Shown here: in pieces, positions 26,227-34,502 of the stretch
Layout of the letters: each line of letters starts with the position of its first letter
Numbering within the stretch: position 1 is the stretch's first letter
NCBI GenBank assembly: GCA_023443925.1
Contig: JAEZSL010000232.1
Location: forward strand, 1-35,178
From: Bacillota bacterium
GTDB taxonomy: Bacteria; Bacillota_A; Clostridia; Lachnospirales; Lachnospiraceae
Length of the DNA stretch: 35,178 nt
Direction: 5' to 3'
Notes under the pieces: generated by a model
What the model saw: only the letters and a program-made list of their open reading frames with translations
Told to the model about the DNA's origin: nothing
Database searches by the model: none
Program-made: the position numbers and the translations under genes

Positions 26227-27459
26227 ATGAAAAAAAATAACTTTCTGGATGGCCGCTATATCTCCGCAATCGGTTTGACCGTTCTTGTTTTATACATAAT
26301 AAATGTAGTATTTATGTCGTTAACCATTCGCAGTAGTTACTCAGAGCGGATTATCCAGGCCCTGGGAGCCATGTCGGCAACCTATGGGGATATAGATAAG
26401 GAAGTTGTAGATAATGTGATAAACAACAGTGGTGAAACTTATCAGGAAGGGAAACGGGTGTTAAAAAAGTTCGGTTATAGTCTCAGCGGAGATACCCTGA
26501 TTCAAAACGCCATGAACGAGGAAATCCTTCATATAGCAGCCGCGGTATTATTCATACTTCTGTTTCTTATGGCAGGACTGTATGTACTGCACCGCAATCA
26601 TATGAGATTTTTGGCAAGGCTGGAGGGATATCTGGATAATTTCAGCCAGCTGCCGGAAACCATGGATGAAACCAATTCCTATGTGAGAAACCTGATGGAT
26701 AAGCTTTGCGGCCTTTCACAAAATTCCAGCCATGTTGTACATCTAATCCAGCAGGAAAAAGATAAAATCCATGAATTTATGGATGATTTATCCCATCAGA
26801 TGAAAACTCCTTTAACCGTGGCCCATTTATGCATTGAGCGGTATATTATTGAACATGCCCGGTCCGGGACGGACAGGCTGGAAGAAGGCCTTAACCAACT
26901 GGAGAAAATGACTCTCTTAATTAATTCCTATTTAAAAATCGGTATGTTAAAATCCAGCAATACGAAGCTCCAGGCAGAAGACCATAATGTCTATGAATTT
27001 CTGGAAGAATGCGGGGAAGACGTTCAGCCGCTGTTTGACAATAAGAATATGGAACTTGTGATTTGCGGTGACCGGAAAGATATATTTTTATTTGATTCCT
27101 TCTGGCTGAAGGAAGCAATAATAAATTTATTAAAAAACAGTGCGGAACACTGCCCGGAGAGTTCGGTTATTATGGTTAATTTTATGAAAGAAAGGCATGA
27201 ATTAATCATGCGTATTACCGATCAGGGAAATGGCATCGAGGAGAACAATCTTCCGGTATTGTTTGAACGGTTCTTATCCAGCGTCAGACAAAAAGACGGC
27301 AGCAACGGGTTGGGGCTGGCTATAGCAAAGCAGGCAGTTATCAGGCATTTCGGACAGATCGGTGTTAAAAATAATGAAGATAAGGGGGTCACCTTTGAAA
27401 TCAGGCTGCCGATTCTAAATGGAAAAGATGTATACAATTATTATTCGAATGTAAGATGA
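26227..27459 (+). CDS. Membrane sensor histidine kinase
   Basis: A 410-residue kinase. Two membrane helices (about 13-34 and 101-122) enclose an extracytoplasmic part of about 66 residues. Then come the dimerisation domain with His190 in DDLSHQMKTPLT, an N-box ending in LLKNSAEHC, a G1 box TDQGNGI and a G2 box NGLGLAIAK. All catalytic boxes are intact. BceS-type kinases beside ABC/FtsX pairs usually have almost no outer loop; this one has a real, though small, sensor region, so direct ligand sensing is possible. It is 11 bases after the response regulator gene and 85 bases before the ATPase gene. Confidence 0.94.
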   Translation: MKKNNFLDGRYISAIGLTVLVLYIINVVFMSLTIRSSYSERIIQALGAMSATYGDIDKEVVDNVINNSGETYQEGKRVLKKFGYSLSGDTLIQNAMNEEILHIAAAVLFILLFLMAGLYVLHRNHMRFLARLEGYLDNFSQLPETMDETNSYVRNLMDKLCGLSQNSSHVVHLIQQEKDKIHEFMDDLSHQMKTPLTVAHLCIERYIIEHARSGTDRLEEGLNQLEKMTLLINSYLKIGMLKSSNTKLQAEDHNVYEFLEECGEDVQPLFDNKNMELVICGDRKDIFLFDSFWLKEAIINLLKNSAEHCPESSVIMVNFMKERHELIMRITDQGNGIEENNLPVLFERFLSSVRQKDGSNGLGLAIAKQAVIRHFGQIGVKNNEDKGVTFEIRLPILNGKDVYNYYSNVR

Positions 27460-27544
27460 ATGCAAGCTTTCTCTGATATAGTATTATGTATAAAAATAAC
27501 GGGGGATGAAAATATATGCTTGATTTTAAGCAGGGGGAGAGCAG

Positions 27545-28231
27545 ATGAATATTTTAAAGATGGAGCAGGTTGGAAAAACCTTTGGGAGAGGCGCCGGATT
27601 AGTCACCGCACTGGAGGGAATAGACCTTTCCATTGAAAAGGGAAGTTTCACAACAATTATCGGCAGAAGCGGTTCGGGGAAATCCACTTTGCTGAACATT
27701 GCCGGAGGGCTGGCGGAACCGGAAAAAGGCCATGTATTCTTAGACGGTATTGACCTGTATAAGCTTAGGGACAAGGAACTGAGCAGACTTAGAAGAAAAA
27801 AGGTTGGTATTGTATTTCAGGCTTTTCATTTGATACCGGAATTTACCGTACTCGAAAATATTTGTCTGCCGTCCTATCTGGACCAGAGTAAACCTAATAT
27901 GAAATTTATAGATGAGATACTGGATTTAATAGAATTGTCCCATAAAAAAACGAAATACCCCTACGAATTATCGGGAGGGGAGCAGCAAAGAACAGCTCTT
28001 GCGCGTGCCTTATCCACAAAGCCGGAGCTGCTTTTGGCTGATGAACCTACAGGTAATCTGGATTTAAAAAGCGGAGAGCAGGTTATGGATGCAATCCGGT
28101 ACTGCTACCGTATTTTTAACCAGACCACGCTGTTGGTAACCCATAACCTGGAAATTGCCCAGCAGTCTAAGCGGGTTATAACCCTGCAGGATGGGAAGAT
28201 AGTTTCTGATTCGGTTGGTGAAATGATATGA
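27545..28231 (+). CDS. ABC transporter ATPase, MacB/LolD/BceA type
   Basis: A 228-residue single ATPase domain: Walker [10 protein letters not shown] (about 39-47), Q-loop [17 protein letters not shown], signature [15 protein letters not shown], Walker [13 protein letters not shown] and H-loop VTHNLE. The [10 protein letters not shown] form and the VLENI segment are typical of ATPases that partner FtsX-like permeases. Start ATG 27545 has AGGGGGAG upstream. It overlaps the permease gene by four bases (ATGA), indicating coupled translation. Likely role: energy for a mechanotransmission-type exporter handling antimicrobial peptides or envelope components; the substrate is not shown by sequence. 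Confidence 0.95.
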   Translation: MNILKMEQVGKTFGRGAGLVTALEGIDLSIEKGSFTTIIGRSGSGKSTLLNIAGGLAEPEKGHVFLDGIDLYKLRDKELSRLRRKKVGIVFQAFHLIPEFTVLENICLPSYLDQSKPNMKFIDEILDLIELSHKKTKYPYELSGGEQQRTALARALSTKPELLLADEPTGNLDLKSGEQVMDAIRYCYRIFNQTTLLVTHNLEIAQQSKRVITLQDGKIVSDSVGEMI

Positions 28232-30768
28232 AATATTTTAATTATATCACATTATTGAATTTAAAGAAATATAAGAAACCCTATCTTTCCCTGTTTGTGG
28301 TAATTGTCTTAGCCTGTATGTTTACTCTTGCCATAGCCATCTTTAATGACAGCCTTAAGAAAACAGAAGAACGGCAGCGGGAGACGATTTATGGCAGCTG
28401 GCACATGGCGGCTTACAATACGGATAGTACCCTCTACCAGGACCTGCTCCGTCACGGGACGGTACAAAAACTCGGGAAAATGAACATATATGGGAATATC
28501 TTTGGCAATGACGGCAGTACGGCAGGTGTCATCGGTTCGGCCGATAATAACACGGTAAGTATGGGAATCGCTCTTTTAGACGGCCGTCTTCCGGTAAATG
28601 GGAATGAAATTGCAGTTGAGATGTCGTATTTATCCATGCTGGGGATTTCCTACGAACTGGGACAGCAAATTCCGCTTAAAATCCAGGTTTTAGACAGCGG
28701 CGGGAAACCTTTGGAGATTGAGAAAACCTTTGTACTGACAGGGGTATTAAAGAATTATTCATCCCTTTGGAAGACAGCAGGAAATCAGCTGGTATCATTT
28801 TTTGTTACAGACTCAGCCCTGCAAGGACCACCGGTGTATGAACATGTCTTTGGAGTTTTAAAAAAAGAATATATTAAGAATGCCGATGAGTTAGCAATGC
28901 TGACTGAAAACCGGGGCAGTTTTTATAAAAATGATTATACCTATTATGAATATACTGGTAATAAGCAGAACTGGTATGAGACCTTTTTATCCGGATCGGT
29001 ACTTATACTGCTGGTTGCATTAACTTCAGCATTTTTTATATTTAATATTTTTTACACTTCTTTAAAGGACCACAACAAGAGCTTTGTTGTCATGCGCTCC
29101 CTTGGTGCAAGCAAGCAGGAAATCGCTTTATTGTACGGTAAAGAACTTGCCATTGTTCTTTCCCTGTCTTTTTTTGCAGGTATTATTGCAGGATTTGCGG
29201 TATCCCTGATTGCATATCAGGTGATTCGATATTTCATAGCAGAGGGATTAGTATTTTATTTTGATACGGCAAAAATCATATTTCTTTTATTTATATTAAT
29301 TTTTAGTGTGTTTCTATTTGCTGTATTCTCCGTTCTTCATATTGGGAAGATGCCGTTAACCGGAAATTTTATGCTGCAGCCGGATAGCCGGATATCCGTT
29401 AAGCATATAAGAAAATTTAAGCCTTTAACTGTCAGAAACATGGTAAAAATATTTAACCGTGCCCATCGAAGGGAGTCAATTGTATACTTTCTCCTGACCG
29501 TAGGCACCTTCCTGGTGCTTGCCAATACCTTTTATCATTCATATAAAAAGTATTCGTATTATTCGGCTATGGTAAATAATTATGAGGAAGATTATAATTA
29601 CGGCATTATGAATTCTTATTACGAACCGAAAATTCATCTGGAGGAGTCAGAGATTGAAAAAATTAAAAACATCTACGGTATTAATTATATAAGGGCGTAC
29701 CGGTGTTCCGATTATCTTCCGATTTTCTGGAATGGGATGGAAAACAGTGAATATGCAGAACAACTAAAAGATGGTTTTTTTGCTAAATATGCCGGAAGTA
29801 CGGAAGTTTTCGCTGCTGTTTACGGATTGTCCAATCAGGAACGGGATTATCAATTCTATATAGATGAAGTGGACAAGGGTCAGGTATCGGTGAAGGAGTT
29901 TTTAAAGGGCAATGAAGTAATACTTTATCTTCCCGTTTATTATAAAACAGAAGAAGGCAGAATGCTAAGCAGAATTAACGAAGCCAATCCATTCTTAAAA
30001 ACGAGGTATGACTTGATACAGGAAAGTACGGTAAATCCGGGAGATACGCTAGTAATAAGCGGAGCAAAAGGGGATATTTCGGTTAAAGTAGCAGGCATTA
30101 TTTATGAATTTCAGAAGATGAATTCCCAATCCTTTATTGGAAAACCGTTTTCAGTTATCTGCCTTGATTCTCTGTATGATAAATTAATTTCTTCAAATCA
30201 AAATAAGACTTATGAATTTCTGCAGATTTATGCCGCTAAAAATGCAAACTATGAAAGAACTGATGTCGAAATATCAAACATAAAAGATAATTTTTATTTG
30301 CAAAATTACCGGCTGGTGAAGGAGCAGAGCAAATATGATGCTCTCGTTAGCGTGGCTATTTCTCTGTCATTAAGTATCTTGTCCCTGTTAATAACCGTAA
30401 CAGTCCAATATAATAATCAGGTTTCCAAGATAGAATCGGATTACAGAAGAAATTATATTCTGGGTGTACTGGGGATGGATAAATGGAAAATACAGTTTGT
30501 CTATGTTTATAATATATTGAAAAATAATATCTTAGCTGCTATTGCCGGATTTTTTGCAATATGTACCTATCAGGTAATCCTGTTTATTAAAACTTACCAT
30601 CTTATTTATGGCAATGTTAATGTAATTAATAGGATGAGTTATATTTTTAAACAATACCTAATCAACCTGCCATGGGTTTATATAGTGACATTTACTGCAG
30701 CATATTTATTATTGAATGTTTCAATTGTATTTATACCGCTGATAAAATATCGAAAAATAAAAGATTAA
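28228..30768 (+). CDS. FtsX-like ABC permease with two large extracellular domains
   Basis: An 846-residue membrane protein. Helix 1 lies at about 19-40, an extracellular domain at about 41-250, and an FtsX core of three helices at about 253-375 (with the conserved SFVVMRSLGASKQEI between the first two). A fifth helix lies at about 418-436, a second extracellular domain at about 440-700, and a final three-helix FtsX core at about 703-840. This duplicated plan resembles large Gram-positive FtsX permeases more than BceB (about 650 residues, ten helices, one outer domain). It overlaps the ATPase gene and ends the likely operon RR-kinase-ATPase-permease. No intrinsic terminator is seen before the next gene, so readthrough into 30842 is possible. 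Confidence 0.92.
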   Translation: MKYFNYITLLNLKKYKKPYLSLFVVIVLACMFTLAIAIFNDSLKKTEERQRETIYGSWHMAAYNTDSTLYQDLLRHGTVQKLGKMNIYGNIFGNDGSTAGVIGSADNNTVSMGIALLDGRLPVNGNEIAVEMSYLSMLGISYELGQQIPLKIQVLDSGGKPLEIEKTFVLTGVLKNYSSLWKTAGNQLVSFFVTDSALQGPPVYEHVFGVLKKEYIKNADELAMLTENRGSFYKNDYTYYEYTGNKQNWYETFLSGSVLILLVALTSAFFIFNIFYTSLKDHNKSFVVMRSLGASKQEIALLYGKELAIVLSLSFFAGIIAGFAVSLIAYQVIRYFIAEGLVFYFDTAKIIFLLFILIFSVFLFAVFSVLHIGKMPLTGNFMLQPDSRISVKHIRKFKPLTVRNMVKIFNRAHRRESIVYFLLTVGTFLVLANTFYHSYKKYSYYSAMVNNYEEDYNYGIMNSYYEPKIHLEESEIEKIKNIYGINYIRAYRCSDYLPIFWNGMENSEYAEQLKDGFFAKYAGSTEVFAAVYGLSNQERDYQFYIDEVDKGQVSVKEFLKGNEVILYLPVYYKTEEGRMLSRINEANPFLKTRYDLIQESTVNPGDTLVISGAKGDISVKVAGIIYEFQKMNSQSFIGKPFSVICLDSLYDKLISSNQNKTYEFLQIYAAKNANYERTDVEISNIKDNFYLQNYRLVKEQSKYDALVSVAISLSLSILSLLITVTVQYNNQVSKIESDYRRNYILGVLGMDKWKIQFVYVYNILKNNILAAIAGFFAICTYQVILFIKTYHLIYGNVNVINRMSYIFKQYLINLPWVYIVTFTAAYLLLNVSIVFIPLIKYRKIKD

Positions 30769-30804
30769 ATCAAAGAATGTCACTTTAATGTAAGATTACC
30801 AAGT

Positions 30805-30810
30805 TATAAT
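30805..30810 (+). promoter_or_regulatory. Possible -10 element of the small secreted protein gene
   Basis: TATAAT lies 31 bases before the ATG at 30842. No convincing -35 is seen at 16-18 bases, so it would need an activator or be a secondary start. Confidence 0.35.
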
Positions 30811-30841
30811 AAATACATAGATAAGGAAAGGAGATTTACTA

Positions 30842-31186
30842 ATGAAAAAAATCGCAGTACTTCTATTATCTACCATTATGCTTTTATCTTTCGGGTTAAC
30901 AGCTTATGGTGCCGAATTAACAACAGGAGATGCAAACAGCACCACAGCAACTGTTGTAAGCAATGGTGTGGTGACACCATTTTCCTGGTATTATTCTTAC
31001 GAAAAGACCGTAACAAGATATTATCTTTTCATGGAAGATATTCCTGATCAAATTTATTACAGTGAATATAATTCAGGAATGAAAGTAACTTGCACCGGAT
31101 ATTTAGATCTTCAGAATATTACGGTACTGGGTGACGGCTCCTATAAGGTAACCTTTAAAGGAACCATTGGTGCGTATATTTTCTAG
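30842..31186 (+). CDS. Small Tyr-rich secreted protein of unknown function
   Basis: A 114-residue precursor with a clear signal peptide (KK, hydrophobic 5-20, likely cut after AYGA at 24). The mature 90 residues contain about eleven tyrosines and a single cysteine. They begin with a Thr/Ser-rich stretch and continue as predicted beta strands: WYYSYEKTVTRYY, IPDQIYYSEYNSGMKV, CTGYLDLQNITVL, SYKVTFKGTIGAYI. I do not recognise a characterised family; similar YYSEY-type sequences seem familiar from other Firmicute secreted proteins. Start ATG has AAGGAGAT upstream. It lies 73 bases after the FtsX permease, in the same direction, and before a strong terminator. It could be a substrate, ligand or protective partner of that system. 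This is inference from position only. Confidence 0.75.
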   Translation: MKKIAVLLLSTIMLLSFGLTAYGAELTTGDANSTTATVVSNGVVTPFSWYYSYEKTVTRYYLFMEDIPDQIYYSEYNSGMKVTCTGYLDLQNITVLGDGSYKVTFKGTIGAYIF

Positions 31187-31257
31187 ATATTCCTTAATCA
31201 TGAGGGGAAGATTAATTATATATTGAGAAAATGACTGAGCTTTTTAAACCTCCGGAA

Positions 31258-31290
31258 AACAGCTTGCTGCATTGGCAGCAGGCTGTTTTT
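31258..31290 (+). terminator. Strong intrinsic terminator after the small secreted protein gene
   Basis: Thirteen paired bases, AACAGCTTGCTGC (31258-31270) against GCAGCAGGCTGTT (31275-31287), with one G-T pair and a four-base loop, followed by Ts. Confidence 0.93.
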
Positions 31291-31341
31291 CTATGGACAT
31301 ACTTACAACTTTGGGAGGATACAAATCGTATGTTCGGGTGA

Positions 31342-31371
31342 TTGTTATAACCAGAGGTTATATGATATAAA
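31342..31371 (+). promoter_or_regulatory. Promoter with a 17-bp palindrome between its elements
   Basis: TTGTTA (31342-31347) and TATAAA (31366-31371) are 18 bases apart. Overlapping the spacer is the perfect palindrome TATAACC-AGA-GGTTATA (31346-31362), placed where a dimeric repressor or a MerR-type activator would bind. The regulator is unknown. Confidence 0.5.
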
Positions 31372-31411
31372 TAATCTTGCTAGAATTACATAGGAGAAAA
31401 GAGGAGTAAGT

Positions 31412-32560
31412 ATGAAAAGGATTTCATCAAAAGGTGTTGTAAAGACAGTTGTAGTAATGATGTTGTTAGCGTTCTTATTATCAGTAAAGGTGAATCATGT
31501 TGAGGCTGCGGGCGGCGAGCTTAAGGCGGTTACTATAAGCACCGGTAAGGAAGATGTATCGGCAGGCAGCATTAACGGCAGGATGGCAGCTTCCGAGGTA
31601 AATGAATATGTAAGAGGTGATGTGATTAAAGTAGAGACGGATTGTGCAGGATTAATCAGTTTCCATTTCAGTAGTAACAGTTCTGACGATATAAGTTTTA
31701 CTTTATGCTCAGACGAAGCGCTGGAAAATGAATTAGCATATACAAAATTGGAGGCATCTTCCGAAGAGAAGACTACGGTTGGTCTGGCAGTTCCCAAGGC
31801 AGGAACTTACTATCTGGAGTTATTATCTTTTAGTACGGAAGACATTGATTATAAAATTTCAGCGGATATCTATTCCGCAGAAGATGATATTCTGGCCAAC
31901 AAAAAGGCCAAACTGGTCACTCTTTTAGACAATAAAGATAGTAATTATTATAAATTTACCATGAATCAGGCAGGTGCTATAAAAGTATATACTACTTATG
32001 CCAATGGTAAAGAGTGTTACATTGACGTAGATATCTGCCAAAAGTCTGGGGAAAGTTATAAAACAATTTCAAGTCTGGAAGCAGTAGCTGAGGGATCAAG
32101 CATTGGACTAGCTAAAGGTACTTATTACATTAAAATATCAAACGGCAGCGATGCATATTACTCAGTAAAGTATGCTGTAAGTGTTTCCGCGGATAAGAGC
32201 GGCTCCACAAAGCAGAAAGCGGCTTCCTTAAAACTTGGAACCGCATCAAAAGGTGTAATCACCATCCAGGATAAGACCAGCAAAGTCGACTGGTATAAAA
32301 TAAAACTTACCAAGGCTCAGGCAGTTACCCTGTCCTTATCCGGAGATGTCACAGGAATTGTATCCTTAGACTTTTATGATTCAAAGGACGGCTATTATGG
32401 AGGTTTATTTGTAAGTAAATATACAAAAGAAGATGCAGGAGAACCGTATACCATCATAAATGGCTCGAAAAGCAAAAAACTGGGAAAAGGAACTTATTAT
32501 ATTAAGATAACAAAAGATGACAGCAAAACATCAGGTTCTTATTCCGTTAAAATAAAGTAA
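31412..32560 (+). CDS. Secreted protein with three PPC-like beta domains
   Basis: A 382-residue exported protein. A signal peptide covers about 1-32, likely cut after VEA. Three beta-sandwich units follow (about 48-155, 160-265 and 275-382), each ending in a GTYY(L/I)(E/K)(L/I) strand (KAGTYYLEL, KGTYYIKIS, KGTYYIKIT) as in bacterial pre-peptidase C-terminal (PPC) domains. The middle and last open with SNYYKFTM and VDWYKIKLTKA. No peptidase domain is attached, nor an LPxTG or lipobox. PPC-type domains usually bind polysaccharide or assist secretion of a catalytic partner. Start ATG has AGAGGAG upstream. It is a single-gene unit with its own palindrome-bearing promoter and a very strong terminator. 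Confidence 0.82.
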   Translation: MKRISSKGVVKTVVVMMLLAFLLSVKVNHVEAAGGELKAVTISTGKEDVSAGSINGRMAASEVNEYVRGDVIKVETDCAGLISFHFSSNSSDDISFTLCSDEALENELAYTKLEASSEEKTTVGLAVPKAGTYYLELLSFSTEDIDYKISADIYSAEDDILANKKAKLVTLLDNKDSNYYKFTMNQAGAIKVYTTYANGKECYIDVDICQKSGESYKTISSLEAVAEGSSIGLAKGTYYIKISNGSDAYYSVKYAVSVSADKSGSTKQKAASLKLGTASKGVITIQDKTSKVDWYKIKLTKAQAVTLSLSGDVTGIVSLDFYDSKDGYYGGLFVSKYTKEDAGEPYTIINGSKSKKLGKGTYYIKITKDDSKTSGSYSVKIK

Positions 32561-32611
32561 GGCAGGCTGAATAGGATGTACATTTACAGCCAAGAAAGTA
32601 ATAATAGGAAA

Positions 32612-32628
32612 AACTACCGGGAGTAGTT
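32612..32628 (+). other. Short perfect hairpin after the PPC-like gene
   Basis: AACTAC (32612-32617) and GTAGTT (32623-32628) around CGGGA, without a T-run. The real terminator lies about 55 bases downstream. Confidence 0.4.
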
Positions 32629-32683
32629 AGTGATTTGATTAAATAGGGACAAATGATTAATAATAGGGATTAATCCGTTCCGT

Positions 32684-32731
32684 AAAAAGAACCGGGATAA
32701 CAGAGACATGCTGTTATCCCGGTTCTTTTTT
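32684..32731 (+). terminator. Very strong intrinsic terminator
   Basis: A 20-bp perfect stem (32684-32703 with 32711-32730), loop AGACATG, whose 5' arm starts AAAAAGAACC and whose 3' arm ends GGTTCTTTTT. The A-run/T-run symmetry would let it work on both strands. Confidence 0.97.
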
Positions 32732-32833
32732 GTAGGAATTTGTTGCTGTGCCACCTGTGAATAAGATTACTTATTAGTTTATTACATGAATTGATAGGAA
32801 TTATAACATTAGTTAAAATTTAAGGTAAACCTG

Positions 32834-32842
32834 TGGTACAAT
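32834..32842 (+). promoter_or_regulatory. Extended -10 promoter of the LytTR-GNAT-GNAT unit
   Basis: TGGTACAAT (32834-32842), 46 bases before the ATG, with no clear -35, so activation or weak basal expression is likely. The remainder of the 32561-32888 gap holds the hairpins listed. Confidence 0.5.
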
Positions 32843-32888
32843 AGCTGTATCAGCAGCCGTACCAAGAAGGAGGGGTTACCAAAATAAG

Positions 32889-33608
32889 ATGTTTCATATT
32901 GCAATTTGTGACAATTCGTATACAGCCTGCTCCCGGCTGGAAGAAAACCTGGAGAAGACGGCAGATGTTTTTGGAGAAAAGTATGTAATTGAGGTTTTTC
33001 TAACTGGTGAGGAATTGTGTAGAAATCTTGAAAACATGGTATTTGACCTGATTTTCCTTAGAGTGGATTTAACAGAGGTAAGCGGAATTGAAACCGGAAA
33101 CCGAATCCGGGATCAACTGCATAACGATACCGTTCAAATTATATACATAGGCGGCGATGAGAGAGATGCAATGAAGCTTTTTCATAGCAGACCCATGGAT
33201 TATCTTATTACACCGGTTACGTTTACCAGGATTTTTGATTGTATTTGTGTATTAAAGAGACTTCTTAAAACAAGTGCTGTTTTCTTTGAATACCAGTCGG
33301 GATATGCTGTTTATAAAATACCTTTTGATGAAATCCTGTATTTTGAAAATTCAAAAAGAAAAATCAATATTATAACAGCCGGAACTCAGGGCAGTTTTTA
33401 TGGAAATATGGAACAGGTTGCCCTGACCTGCAGGGCGTATCCTTTCATTCAAATACATAAATCCTATCTGGTTAATACCGATTATATTATGAAGTATGAA
33501 TACAGCCAGGTAACCCTGCTAAACGGAAAAACTTTACCCATAAGCCAGCCAAACCGTAAAAAGGTACGAATGCTGCGGCTGCGGCAGGAAAATGGGAGCA
33601 GATTTTAA
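32889..33608 (+). CDS. LytTR-family regulator with a degenerate receiver domain
   Basis: A 239-residue AgrA/VirR-like protein. The receiver-like domain (1-120) keeps the fold pattern and the acidic start (IAICDN), but the phospho-acceptor position in LIFLRVDL is Arg58 instead of Asp, and the conserved Lys of DYLxKP is Thr108 (DYLITPV). Normal phosphorylation is therefore not expected. The LytTR DNA-binding domain (about 130-235) looks intact, with FDEILYFENSKRKI, FIQIHKSYLVN and NGKTLPISQPNRKKV. No sensor kinase is nearby. Start ATG 32889 follows AAGGAGGGG at a rather long 13 bases, which may mean weak translation. It is first in a unit with two acetyltransferase genes (11 bases to the next). 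Confidence 0.92.
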   Translation: MFHIAICDNSYTACSRLEENLEKTADVFGEKYVIEVFLTGEELCRNLENMVFDLIFLRVDLTEVSGIETGNRIRDQLHNDTVQIIYIGGDERDAMKLFHSRPMDYLITPVTFTRIFDCICVLKRLLKTSAVFFEYQSGYAVYKIPFDEILYFENSKRKINIITAGTQGSFYGNMEQVALTCRAYPFIQIHKSYLVNTDYIMKYEYSQVTLLNGKTLPISQPNRKKVRMLRLRQENGSRF

Positions 33609-33618
33609 ATGAAAAGGG

Positions 33619-34491
33619 GTGGTTGATATCATAAAAAAATGTAATCTTAAAGATTTGGATGCAATAACAGATATGGCATACCGGCTTAATAATATACCGG
33701 AAAGCAGTTCAGCCTTCTGCTTTAAGGGGTACGATGCCATCCGTGATGATTTCAGGCAAATGCTTAAAAGCAGGGATAGTTTTGTAATAGGCTGTCTGGA
33801 CGAGGAAGGCCTAAGGGGCTTCTGCGGTTTTTTTATAGACCGGATAAAGAATACCGTAGATTGGGCCGGACCTTTTATTGAACGGGGGGGATTTGTAAGT
33901 TCGGCACTGGAAATCTTTAACGCTGCCAGAAAAAAGCTTTCAGAGAATACCGTGCACAATTTCTTTTTTAGTGAAAATAACAAACGGTATCTGGAGTTTA
34001 TGAAAGAAATCAACGCCGTTTACCAGTGCGGAGAATATGGTATGGAACTAAAACGGAGCCATTATAAAAAGAGTATGTCGGATACCAGTACTGCAGAGAT
34101 GTCCTTAAACCATGGAGATAGACTAAAAATAATGAAGGATGTCAAATTTACAGATTGTTCAATCCCAGCCAGTAAAGCCTCCGGGCCGGCAAAAAAAGTC
34201 AGGAAAGTATTTTGCACGGAGCAAAACGGGGAACTGGCAGGTTATGGAAGTTACTGGTTATGGTCCATGCCGGACCGCGCGACGATTGAAAGCATAAATG
34301 TTGAGACAGGGTACCGTAATCTGGGTTATGAAGAAGCATTGTTAGTGAGAATCATTGAAAATATATATGAGGACAAAAAAATAGAACATATTGGAATCGC
34401 TATAGAAATGAAGGATCAGCGGCTGGTTGAAATCTGTATACAGGCAGGTTTTAAAATAGCCAGCGAAAACTGTTCCTATATCTTAAAGTAG
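33619..34491 (+). CDS. GNAT-like acetyltransferase, probably two tandem domains
   Basis: A 290-residue soluble protein. The C-terminal half (about 190-290) has a GNAT pattern: LAGYGSYWLW, a TIESINVETGYRNLGYEEALL segment in the place of acetyl-CoA motif A (normally RxxGxG, here YRNLGYEEA), and ending FKIASENCSYIL. The N-terminal half (about 5-140) also looks GNAT-like (CNLKDLDAITDMAYRL, then FVIGCLDEEGLRGFCGFF). The weak motif A makes activity uncertain. The start is awkward: GTG 33619 is the only standard start near the 5' end and overlaps the GGGG of its own Shine-Dalgarno. A five-codon reading frame, ATG 33609 to TGA, overlaps it. Likely cotranscribed with the LytTR gene and the next GNAT gene. 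Confidence 0.72.
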   Translation: MVDIIKKCNLKDLDAITDMAYRLNNIPESSSAFCFKGYDAIRDDFRQMLKSRDSFVIGCLDEEGLRGFCGFFIDRIKNTVDWAGPFIERGGFVSSALEIFNAARKKLSENTVHNFFFSENNKRYLEFMKEINAVYQCGEYGMELKRSHYKKSMSDTSTAEMSLNHGDRLKIMKDVKFTDCSIPASKASGPAKKVRKVFCTEQNGELAGYGSYWLWSMPDRATIESINVETGYRNLGYEEALLVRIIENIYEDKKIEHIGIAIEMKDQRLVEICIQAGFKIASENCSYILK

Positions 34492-34502
34492 AGGAGTAAG
34501 CT

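Noticed and set aside
30842..31186. Lactococcin 972-type bacteriocin with its ABC/immunity genes
   Set aside because: The layout (ABC, large membrane protein, small secreted protein) suggested it, but the mature sequence lacks lactococcin 972 features and the permease is FtsX-like.
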